From CAG-791 sp045546175 (GTDB taxonomy: Bacteria > Bacillota > Clostridia > Lachnospirales > Lachnospiraceae), in contig JAZQCI010000103.1 in the NCBI GenBank assembly GCA_045546175.1, positions 1 to 64,000 on the forward strand: DNA of 64,000 nucleotides, in the 5' to 3' direction. Each line of letters begins with the position of its first letter. Position 1 is the first letter of the stretch. A program made the translations under genes and the position numbers. The notes beneath the pieces are model-generated. The model saw nothing but the letters and a program-made list of their open reading frames with translations, was not told where the DNA came from and searched no databases. Positions 56,841 to 64,000 of this stretch are shown in pieces.

Positions 56841-59618
56841 TCACTTAGCCATATACCAGTCGTTACCGCTGTGAACGTCCGTCTCCAGCGCCACCTTGAG
56901 GGAGGCCGCTTCGGACATCTCCCTGGCCAACAGCTTTTCTACCCGCTCCTTTTCCTCCGGAACCGCCTCGATCAGCAGTTCGTCGTGGATCTGCAGAATG
57001 AGCCTGGAGCTGAGTTTCTCCCTCTCGAGAGCTTCCCAGACCCGGATCATCGCTATTTTGATAATGTCGGCCGCCGTTCCCTGAATGGGGGAGTTCATGG
57101 CCACTCGCTCGCCAAAAGAGCGCTGCATGAAATTGCTGTTCTTAAGTTCGGGGACCGGTCTCCTGCGGCCGTACATAGTTTCGGCATACCCCTTCTCCTT
57201 CGCGTCCGAGACCAGCTTGTCCAGGAATATTTTGATTCCCGGATAGGTCTTGAAATACGCGTCGATGTACTCGGCCGCTTCTTTTCTGGAAATGCTCAGC
57301 CCCTGGCTCAGCCCGAAAGAGCTGATGCCGTAAACAATACCGAAGTTGACCGCCTTGGCGTTCCTTCTCTGAAGAGGCGTGACCTCCTCAAAAGGCGTGT
57401 GGAATACCTTGGAGGCGGTGATCCGGTGGATGTCCTCGTTTTCTTTATAGGCGTCGATCAGTTCTCTGTCCCCGCTCATGTGCGCGAGGATCCTCAGTTC
57501 GATCTGGGAGTAGTCCGCGTCGACGAACACATTCCCCTCGGAAGGGATGAACGCCTTCCGGATCTTCTTGCCCATCTCCGTCTTCATGGGGATGTTCTGG
57601 AGGTTGGGGTCCGTAGAACTGATCCTTCCGGTCGCCGTGATCGTCTGGTTGAAGCTCGTGTGGATCCGGCCGTCCGGCGCGACAAAAGCCGTGAGCCCGT
57701 CCGCATACGTGGATTTGAGCTTGGTGACCGCCCTGTACTGAAGGATGTCGTCCACGACCGGATAGTCCGGGGCCAGTTTTTCCAGCACGCCGGCCGCCGT
57801 GGAGTAGCCCGTCTTTGTCTTCTTGCCCCCGGGCATGCCCAGCTTTTCAAACAATATAACGCCCAGCTGTTTGGGGGAAGAGATGTTGAACTCCTCGCCG
57901 CACTGCTCATAAATCTTTGCTGCCAGTGCGTCCGCCTGCTCCCCGAGCGATGCGCTGTACTGCGCCAGCTCCTGCGGCAGGATCCTTACGCCGATGCGCT
58001 CCATGTCGTACAGTATATAGGACAGAGGTCTCTCGATCTCTCTATAAAGCGCGGTCATGCCTTCCTGCTCCAGCTTTTCCGCCACAGGCTGCGCCGCCCT
58101 TGCGAGGACAGATGCCATCCGGCAGGCGTATTCGACGAGTTCCTCCCGCTTCTCGGCCAGAGCCTGACTCTTCGATCTTTTGTCAAAGATCTGCTTCCAG
58201 GTGGGACAGGACTCCCCCAGATACTCGGAGGCGACCATTTCGGGCTGGTAATCGCTCTCGAGTGGATTGCACAGATAGCACTCGATCAAAAGGTCCGCAA
58301 ATCCCTCCAGGCGGATGCCGTCACTAAACTCGGCGCCGCTGTCGATCCCCCAGATCGGGTACTGGTTCTTGAGGCCGAAGACCGCGATCGAGACAGGTTC
58401 GGTCCCGTTCCCTGCCCGGTCTTCCCGGCAGGCGCGCAGCGCGGCAGATCGCAGTGTTCCCAGCGTCTGTATCAGATTCTCCGCTGTGAGTCCGTTCTCC
58501 GGATCGGAGGGATCTGTTTGCAGAAAGACAGCCTTTTTGCCCACGCACAGAGCGACGGCTTCCGGGATCTCCTGCTCTTTTTCGCCGAAGCGGATCTTGT
58601 CCATGACCGGGTAGACGCCGATCTGATAAGGCTTTTCCGAAGACGCCTCTTTCATGGCCGCAAGGAGCGAATCCGTATACTCCTTTGCGCCTCCCTTGTC
58701 GGTGATCACTCTGTATGACAGTTCCTCGGCGGTGCTCTGAGCGGCCTTTACATCAAACCGCGGGAGCAGTGCCCGGAAGTTCAGCTCCGTAAAGAGTTTA
58801 AACGCTTCCGGCGTATAGAGATTTCCGACGCGGGCCTCCTCCCAGTTCACCTCAATATCGCAGTCCGTCTTGATCGTCACGAGAAAGAGACTGAGCCTCG
58901 CCAGGTCTTCGTTTTCACCGAGCTTTTTCCGCAGCGCCGGCTTTTTGATCTCCTCGATATGTTCGTAGACTCCGTCCACGCTCCCGTAATCCACGATCAG
59001 CTGCGTGGCCGTCTTCTCTCCGACTCCCGGCACGCCGGGCACATTGTCAGAGCTGTCCCCCATAAGGGCTTTCACATCGATAAACGCTTTGGGAGTCACC
59101 TTGTAGCTGTCCAGTACGTCCGCGGCGTAGTAATTCTCTATGATGGTCTGGCCCTGCTTCGTCTTGGGGACCCTGACGCAGATGCGGTCCGTGGCGATCT
59201 GCAGCAGGTCTCTGTCTCCCGACAGAAGCGTCACTTCCATGCCTTCCGCTTCCCCGCGCTTTGCCAGGGTTCCCAGTATGTCGTCGGCCTCCAGTCCCGC
59301 CTGCTCGCGGATCTGTATGCCCATGGACTGCAGGACTTTTTTGATCAGGGGGACCTGCTCCCTGAGCTCTTCGGGCATGGGCTTTCTCGTCCCCTTGTAT
59401 TCCTTATAAGTCTCATGCCGGAAGGTTGGCGCATGCACGTCAAAAGCGACGGACAGATAGTCCGCCTTCTCCTCGTCCAGAATCTTAAAAAGAATATTTA
59501 AAAAGCCGAATACCGCTCCCGTGTGCAGTCCCGCCGAATTAGTCAGGTCCGGCATCCCGTAATATGCTCTGTTCAAAATACTGTGCCCGTCCACGAGCAC
59601 GAGTTTTTTACTGTCCAT
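56841..59618 (-). CDS. polA: DNA polymerase I
   Basis: 925 aa. 5'-3' exonuclease (VDGHSILNRAYYGMPDLTNS at the start, ADDILGTLAKRGEAEG), a middle domain without obvious 3'-5' proofreading residues, as in many Firmicutes, and the polymerase domain with FVDADYSQIELRILAHMSGD, RRNAKAVNFGIVYGISSFGL and QIHDELLIEA. Fills gaps and removes RNA primers; the prophage has no DNA polymerase of its own and may depend on host enzymes. The ATG at 59618 has AAAGGA upstream; a longer frame has no support. Confidence 0.96.
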   Translation of the reverse strand: MDSKKLVLVDGHSILNRAYYGMPDLTNSAGLHTGAVFGFLNILFKILDEEKADYLSVAFDVHAPTFRHETYKEYKGTRKPMPEELREQVPLIKKVLQSMGIQIREQAGLEADDILGTLAKRGEAEGMEVTLLSGDRDLLQIATDRICVRVPKTKQGQTIIENYYAADVLDSYKVTPKAFIDVKALMGDSSDNVPGVPGVGEKTATQLIVDYGSVDGVYEHIEEIKKPALRKKLGENEDLARLSLFLVTIKTDCDIEVNWEEARVGNLYTPEAFKLFTELNFRALLPRFDVKAAQSTAEELSYRVITDKGGAKEYTDSLLAAMKEASSEKPYQIGVYPVMDKIRFGEKEQEIPEAVALCVGKKAVFLQTDPSDPENGLTAENLIQTLGTLRSAALRACREDRAGNGTEPVSIAVFGLKNQYPIWGIDSGAEFSDGIRLEGFADLLIECYLCNPLESDYQPEMVASEYLGESCPTWKQIFDKRSKSQALAEKREELVEYACRMASVLARAAQPVAEKLEQEGMTALYREIERPLSYILYDMERIGVRILPQELAQYSASLGEQADALAAKIYEQCGEEFNISSPKQLGVILFEKLGMPGGKKTKTGYSTAAGVLEKLAPDYPVVDDILQYRAVTKLKSTYADGLTAFVAPDGRIHTSFNQTITATGRISSTDPNLQNIPMKTEMGKKIRKAFIPSEGNVFVDADYSQIELRILAHMSGDRELIDAYKENEDIHRITASKVFHTPFEEVTPLQRRNAKAVNFGIVYGISSFGLSQGLSISRKEAAEYIDAYFKTYPGIKIFLDKLVSDAKEKGYAETMYGRRRPVPELKNSNFMQRSFGERVAMNSPIQGTAADIIKIAMIRVWEALEREKLSSRLILQIHDELLIEAVPEEKERVEKLLAREMSEAASLKVALETDVHSGNDWYMAK

Positions 59619-59686
59619 CCGCCATTTCCTTTCTTCATGGCCCGCAGGGCGGGCCTTATCGACGCAGGCGCGTCTGTCCGGACCGC

Positions 59687-60013
59687 TCACTGGTAGAACA
59701 GCACGACAAACGCGACAATGATGAACGCCGCCGTCGTGATGATCTCCGAAGCGATCGCGGTCATCTTGATGCCGTGCCGAACGCCCAGCCGCTTCTTCTG
59801 CAGTTTCATAAGATCCGCGAGGTCCTTATCCACATCGAAAGTGTCGCCGGCCTCAAGTCTCTCGAGACCTTCATAGATCAGGTATTGGATGCGGAGCTCG
59901 TCCCTGCAGTTGTCGCAGCTCTCTATGTGGGAGAGAAACTCCGAGAGTTTCATCTCGCTGAGCCTGTCATTCAGAAAGTCCTGAATGAGGCCGTTAAACT
60001 CTTTACAGTCCAT
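59687..60013 (-). CDS. Anti-sigma-factor-like zinc finger membrane protein
   Basis: 108 aa. Zinc-finger HC2 pattern (EFLSHIESCDNCRDELRIQY with His and two Cys, plus an earlier Cys3), a helical linker and one C-terminal membrane helix (residues 84-106). This is the size of membrane anti-sigma factors or their partners, but no sigma-factor gene is adjacent. GGAGAAAA lies before the ATG. Confidence 0.75.
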   Translation of the reverse strand: MDCKEFNGLIQDFLNDRLSEMKLSEFLSHIESCDNCRDELRIQYLIYEGLERLEAGDTFDVDKDLADLMKLQKKRLGVRHGIKMTAIASEIITTAAFIIVAFVVLFYQ

Positions 60014-60067
60014 ATTTTCTCCTTAAAGCCGCCGCTTTTTGCGGGCCGCTGCGCCACGTGCGCCTTA

Positions 60068-60511
60068 TCACATGTCCAGCGATTCCGGTCCGAAAGAATT
60101 GGGAAGGAGCTGCTCGAGGGTATAGACCTTATAGTCCTCTGTGCTCTTTGCCACAATGATGAGGAAGCTTTCAGTGTCGCAGAACTCCCTCATAAACTGC
60201 CTGCAGGAGCCGCAGGGAAAGCTGTATACGTCCGGCGTCTTCTCCTTGCCTCCGGCCACCGCCAGCGCACGGAATCTGTAATCTCCCTCGCTCACCGCCT
60301 TGGACATGGCGACTCTCTCCGCGCAGATCGTCACGGAATAGGCGGCGTTCTCGATGTTGCAGCCCCCGTAGATCCTGCCTTCCTGCGTAAGGAGGGCCGC
60401 TCCCACGGAGAATCCCGAGTAAGGGCTGTGGGAGAGCTCTCTCATAAGAAGAGCTTTCTCGATCAATTCGGTAATGACCTTATCGCTGACTGTGACCTTA
60501 CTCTCTCCCAT
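60068..60511 (-). CDS. cdd: Cytidine deaminase
   Basis: 147 aa. Converts cytidine and deoxycytidine to uridine forms. CNIENAAYSVTICAERVAMS gives the catalytic Glu and zinc Cys, and SFPCGSCRQFMREF the other two zinc Cys. The ATG at 60511 has AAAGGAGG upstream. Overlaps in operon with the uridine phosphorylase gene just upstream, giving a pyrimidine salvage pair. Confidence 0.95.
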   Translation of the reverse strand: MGESKVTVSDKVITELIEKALLMRELSHSPYSGFSVGAALLTQEGRIYGGCNIENAAYSVTICAERVAMSKAVSEGDYRFRALAVAGGKEKTPDVYSFPCGSCRQFMREFCDTESFLIIVAKSTEDYKVYTLEQLLPNSFGPESLDM

Positions 60512-60525
60512 GCTTCCTCCTTTGA

Positions 60526-61308
60526 TCATTTCGAGCTGTCTTTTCGGATGAGTACCCGCACTGCCTCGATGGCCGTCCTGATCGCGCCGTCCGTATCGTG
60601 GACGATCGGATTGGAAAGGCCCATCTTCGCCCTGGTCTGGTTTGCCATGGTCAGAAGGACCGTGCCGGTCCTGACCTTGCGGTAGCCGCCCACAATAAAG
60701 AGCGTCGCGGACTCCATTTCGGAGGCCAGGCAGCCGAGCCTAAGATAGGCGTCCCACTTCTGCAAGAGGACCTCGCTCTGGGGAAGGAGCTCTGGATTGT
60801 GCTGTCCGTAAAAGGCGTCCTTGCAGTGGACCACCCCTACGTGATGGCGCATTCCGAGATTGTCCGCCGCCTCTTCGAGCGCCTTCAGGATCTCGTAATC
60901 CCCCACTGCGGGATACTCCGGCGGCGCATATTCCCTGCTGGTTCCGTCCATACGGATGGCGCCCGAGGCGATCACCAGGTCCCCGCTGAGGACCTCCTCC
61001 TGCATGCCCCCGCAGGTGCCGACTCTGATAAATGTGTCTGCGCCGCAGTTGGTCAGTTCCTCCAGCGCGATCGCCGCGGAGGGACCGCCTATGCCCGTGG
61101 AAGTCACGCTCACTTTGACGCCGTCCACCGTTCCTGTATATGTTATGTATTCTCTGCTGTCCGCGATCAGTACCGGATCGTCAAAATATTTTGCAATCTT
61201 GGCGCATCTCTTGGGATCGCCGGGAAGAAGAACATATCTTCCCACTTCGCCCTTGGCCACCTGTATGTGATACTGTCTGTCGGGATCGATCGAATAAGCC
61301 GGAATCAT
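60526..61308 (-). CDS. udp: Uridine phosphorylase
   Basis: 260 aa. Splits uridine to uracil and ribose 1-phosphate. YVLLPGDPKRCAKIAKYFDD, TSTGIGGPSAAIALEELTNC, RVGTCGGMQEEVLSGDLVIA and ASEMESATLFIVGGY are family hallmarks. ATG at 61308 with AAAGGAG upstream. Works with the deaminase encoded right after it. Confidence 0.94.
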   Translation of the reverse strand: MIPAYSIDPDRQYHIQVAKGEVGRYVLLPGDPKRCAKIAKYFDDPVLIADSREYITYTGTVDGVKVSVTSTGIGGPSAAIALEELTNCGADTFIRVGTCGGMQEEVLSGDLVIASGAIRMDGTSREYAPPEYPAVGDYEILKALEEAADNLGMRHHVGVVHCKDAFYGQHNPELLPQSEVLLQKWDAYLRLGCLASEMESATLFIVGGYRKVRTGTVLLTMANQTRAKMGLSNPIVHDTDGAIRTAIEAVRVLIRKDSSK

Positions 61309-61336
61309 GATATTTCTCCTTTCTTCTGCATTGATT

Positions 61337-63064
61337 CTATCGGAGCACGCGCCGCAGGACATACCTGAGAGTCAGCACATCCACCGGTTTCGAGATGTAC
61401 GCGTCCATTCCGCTCTCCGCCGCCCTGCTGCGGTCCTCTTTAAAAGCGTTGGCCGTCATGGCGATGATCGGGATCTGTGCCCTGCTGCGGTCCGGGAGCG
61501 TCCGGATCCTCTTTGTCGCCTCATACCCGTCCATGACCGGCATCTGAATATCCATGAGAACTGCCGAGTAGTACCAGGGATCGGCGCCTGTGATCATCTG
61601 GAGCGCTTTTCTGCCGTTCTCCGCAGACTCCACTTTGAAGCCGTCCTCCATGAGCATTTCCTCTGCGATCTCTCTGTTGAGAGGATTATCTTCTACAAGG
61701 AGGAGCCTTCTTCCTTCGATCCATCCCACATCTCCGGCCCTGTTTTTAGTGTGGTCCTCATGATCCCGGAAAACAGCCATATCTTCGCCGCTGTCTTCCA
61801 CAAATTCGCTGACCTGTGCTCTCTGCTCCGGGGACTGCTCGCCGCATCCGCCCAAAGGCCGCAGTTCCAGTTCGACGATAAACTCCGTCCCCACGTTCTC
61901 TTCGCTCTCCACGCGGATATTGCCGCCCATCATGTCCACAATTCCCTTGGCTATGGACATGCCCAGGCCACTCCCGTAGGTGTTGTTTCCGGTCCTGCCG
62001 GTCTCTCTCTCAAACGGCTCGAAGACATGGCTGATAAAGTCCTTGCCGATCCCGATTCCGGTATCGCTGACTTTGAACACATAGCCGCAGTATCTCCGGC
62101 CGCTGATGCACGGTTTCTGAAGGATGGCAAGATTGACCTTTCCGCCGGGCGGCGTGTACTTGACGGCGTTGCTCAGGAGATTGAGGAGGATCTGCGTGAC
62201 TCTCGTCTCGTCGCAGAAGACTTCCGGGTTGACGACGGTCTGCATCGATACAGTAAAGTCCAGCCCCTTTTCCGTTATCTGCGGCATCATGATGCCCTGG
62301 ATGTTCTCTACGATCTGTCTGAGGTCGCACCGGTTCTCGCTGATCGTGAGCCTTCCGCTCTCGATCCTGCTCATATCCAGCACGTCGTTGATCAGGCTCA
62401 GCAGATGATTGCTGGACGTGCGGATCTTGTCCAGGGCGTCCTTCACCCTGTCCGTGTCATTCAGATGCGTGGAGGCGATATTGGTGAACCCTATGATGGC
62501 GTTCATGGGCGTCCTGATGTCGTGGGACATATTGGTCAAAAAAGTGCTCTTGGCCGAATCCGCGCTCCTCGCCCGGTCCAGGGCCCCTTCGAACAGCTTT
62601 CTCTGCTGCAGTTCCCTGCTCATCTCGTCCTGAATGCAGGACACGCCGACAAAAGCCTTCAGTTCCTCCGCCTTGATGATCCTCATGCGGAAGTACTCCG
62701 GTCCCCTGCTGGTGATGGCCCGGAACACAAAGCTGCAGAACTCTTCGCTTTCCAGTCTGATCCGGAGGCCTTCAAGAGATACGGCTCCGATGAACAGGTC
62801 GTAGTCATAAGAATAGATACAGCCGTCCGCGATCTCGAGCATGGTGATCGAAAACTTATCCCGAAGCATCGGCGAAAGGCTCCTGGCAAAACGCCCCGAC
62901 AGCTTGAAGACCTCGTAGGTATCTTTGGACAGATCAAGCATGAGGGCGATCTCGTATTCTCTGAGCAGCGCGTCCAGGATCAGCTTCTGCTTTGCAGAGA
63001 TCGTGCTGCCGTCTTCATATATATCTTCCGTCTTTCGGACGGATCCTTTATTATCCTTTTTCAT
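61337..63064 (-). CDS. Hybrid sensor histidine kinase/response regulator
   Basis: 575 aa. No membrane segments, so cytoplasmic. N-terminal PAS-like sensing part (residues 15-170), HisKA with FLTNMSHDIRTPMNAIIGFT, HATPase with LLNLLSNAVKYTPPGGKVNL and FKVSDTGIGIGKDF, then a receiver domain (LLLVEDNPLNREIAEEMLME, VLMDIQMPVMDGYEATKRIR with the phosphoacceptor Asp, and SKPVD). Typical of Lachnospiraceae stand-alone hybrid kinases. Output partner unknown. Confidence 0.93.
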   Translation of the reverse strand: MKKDNKGSVRKTEDIYEDGSTISAKQKLILDALLREYEIALMLDLSKDTYEVFKLSGRFARSLSPMLRDKFSITMLEIADGCIYSYDYDLFIGAVSLEGLRIRLESEEFCSFVFRAITSRGPEYFRMRIIKAEELKAFVGVSCIQDEMSRELQQRKLFEGALDRARSADSAKSTFLTNMSHDIRTPMNAIIGFTNIASTHLNDTDRVKDALDKIRTSSNHLLSLINDVLDMSRIESGRLTISENRCDLRQIVENIQGIMMPQITEKGLDFTVSMQTVVNPEVFCDETRVTQILLNLLSNAVKYTPPGGKVNLAILQKPCISGRRYCGYVFKVSDTGIGIGKDFISHVFEPFERETGRTGNNTYGSGLGMSIAKGIVDMMGGNIRVESEENVGTEFIVELELRPLGGCGEQSPEQRAQVSEFVEDSGEDMAVFRDHEDHTKNRAGDVGWIEGRRLLLVEDNPLNREIAEEMLMEDGFKVESAENGRKALQMITGADPWYYSAVLMDIQMPVMDGYEATKRIRTLPDRSRAQIPIIAMTANAFKEDRSRAAESGMDAYISKPVDVLTLRYVLRRVLR

Positions 63065-63161
63065 ATTCTGAACTCCGGTCCGTTTTTGCACTGCCTTCAG
63101 CGCTTCTTCTTATGATACCATTTTGAGGGACAAAAATCTTGGCATTGCGCGCAATTTCCTG

Positions 63162-63189
63162 TTTCAAAATATTGAGAACATGTTATAAT
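63162..63189 (+). promoter_or_regulatory. Promoter of the citrate synthase gene
   Basis: Extended -10 TGTTATAAT (TATAAT at 63184-63189) with TTTCAA 16 bases upstream (63162-63167). A palindrome TTGCGCGCAA lies just upstream (63145-63154) and could bind a regulator. Confidence 0.5.
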
Positions 63190-63240
63190 AGGCAGAAACA
63201 ACTGCATCCTTGTATACAATTTTTGCAAATGGAGTATTTT

Positions 63241-64000
63241 ATGACAAATAACAACCTTAATTTCCATGACGACAATATTTTGGCCAGGTTTTTCGGACGG
63301 TCCTCCAACTATACAGATATCCCCAACCCGCTCTTTAAAGAATACAACGTCAAGAAAGGCCTTAGAAATGACGACGGCACCGGCGTCCGGATCGGACTCA
63401 CCAAGGTCTGCGACGTCATCGGCTACACCAAGGACGAAGCCGGCAACGTCATTCGCTGCGAAGGCGACCTGATCTACCGCGGCTACAGCATCAAGGACCT
63501 GCTCATGAACCGCCAGGGCCACTACGGATATGAGGAGACGGTCTTTCTTCTTCTGTTCGGCTATCTGCCGGACCGCACGGAATTTGTCAATTTCAAGAAG
63601 TGCCTCTCGGACCGCTATGACCTGCCCGCGGATTTCCTCACCAACGACATTCTGAGGACTCCCTCCCGCAACCTCATGAACAAGCTGCAGTCCAGCACGA
63701 TCTCTCTCTATAATTATGCCCCCGACCCGGACGCGCAGGATGTGTACCAGACTCTGCTCAAGGGCATCGATCTCGTGGCCAAGTTCCCTTCGATCGGATG
63801 CTACTCCTACTTTGCCAAGATGCACCACTTTTACAGGCAGTCTCTGATTATCCACTATCCCAGGCCCGAGTATTCCATCGCGGAGAACATCCTTTACATG
63901 CTCCGCTCGGACGGCAAATTTACGGATCATGAGGCGTCCGTTCTCGACGCGATCATGATGATCCACGCGGAGCACGGCGGCGGCAATAACTCCACGTTTA
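63241..64000 (+). CDS. gltA: Citrate synthase, N-terminal part
   Basis: 253 codons to the window edge, open throughout. It condenses acetyl-CoA and oxaloacetate to citrate. Segments such as GLRNDDGTGVRIGLTKVCDV, GDLIYRGYSIKDLL, EETVFLLLFGYLP and the active-site start IMMIHAEHGGGNNS (His at the substrate site) identify it. GGAG lies 6 bases before the ATG. The gene faces right, divergent from the histidine kinase. Confidence 0.93.
   Translation, partial: MTNNNLNFHDDNILARFFGRSSNYTDIPNPLFKEYNVKKGLRNDDGTGVRIGLTKVCDVIGYTKDEAGNVIRCEGDLIYRGYSIKDLLMNRQGHYGYEETVFLLLFGYLPDRTEFVNFKKCLSDRYDLPADFLTNDILRTPSRNLMNKLQSSTISLYNYAPDPDAQDVYQTLLKGIDLVAKFPSIGCYSYFAKMHHFYRQSLIIHYPRPEYSIAENILYMLRSDGKFTDHEASVLDAIMMIHAEHGGGNNSTF

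Noticed and set aside
56817..58718. Long plus-strand frame opposite polA
   Set aside because: Shadow frame caused by codon bias in the well-supported DNA polymerase I gene.
63097..63975. Minus-strand 292-codon frame opposite citrate synthase
   Set aside because: It is a shadow of the clearly identified citrate synthase gene on the plus strand.

Overview
The window is about 64 kb of chromosome from a low-GC Gram-positive, most likely a Clostridia/Lachnospiraceae-type Firmicute. The evidence is an EF-P, NrdR and DUF5688 neighbourhood, strong AGGAGG-type ribosome binding sites, the UPF0237/UPF0210 pair, WalJ, CoaE, a Firmicute-style DNA polymerase I, and tRNAs without encoded CCA. A complete-looking 42-kb siphovirus prophage splits the chromosome at a tRNA-Gly(CCC) gene. 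A 50-bp direct repeat marks the ends (10100-10149 and 52138-52187).

Left chromosomal arm (1-10.1 kb): gap (partial), a PHP histidinol phosphatase, a Gfo/Idh/MocA-like oxidoreductase with a variant catalytic motif, tRNA-Arg(CCG), a DUF5688 protein, efp, nrdR, a short pyruvate-kinase-like protein, a secreted lysozyme with wall-binding repeats, and an OpgB/LTA-synthase-like membrane enzyme. Right arm (52.2-64 kb): tRNA-Gly, fructokinase, UPF0210 plus ACT protein, walJ, coaE, polA, an anti-sigma-like zinc-finger membrane protein, cdd, udp, a hybrid histidine kinase, and the start of citrate synthase on the other strand.

Prophage, read from right to left as almost everything is transcribed on the minus strand: small early genes (51.5-49.5 kb); a 1.4-kb non-coding region with two repeat arrays (49.5-48.1 kb, candidate origin or partition site); an XRE regulator; a DEAH helicase, RusA and a DnaB-like helicase; a region-4 sigma-like regulator and SSB; an HNH nuclease, a short S-adenosylmethionine synthetase and a DNA methyltransferase; terminase, portal, minor head, thioredoxin-like and Prp-like protease genes; scaffold, capsid and connectors; tail tube, a frameshifted tail chaperone, tape measure, Dit, Tal and fibres; holin-like proteins; and a multi-enzyme endolysin. 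The leftmost 5 kb holds accessory genes (an RHH protein pair, a Type II restriction-modification set, one unknown gene under an operator array) and the integrase.

Main observations. (1) Reading all of 9975-52298, I found no GATC, while the flanks are full of them, and the prophage carries a Dam-class methyltransferase, a controller protein and a probable PD-(D/E)xK endonuclease. (2) A phage copy of the ribosomal-processing protease Prp lies in the head module, and four structural proteins begin with a shared hydrophobic motif like the L27 cleavage signal. (3) The endolysin combines amidase, wall-binding, glucosaminidase and metallo-beta-lactamase-fold domains. (4) Several families of dispersed or tandem DNA motifs suggest phage-wide regulation unlike a simple cI/cro switch.
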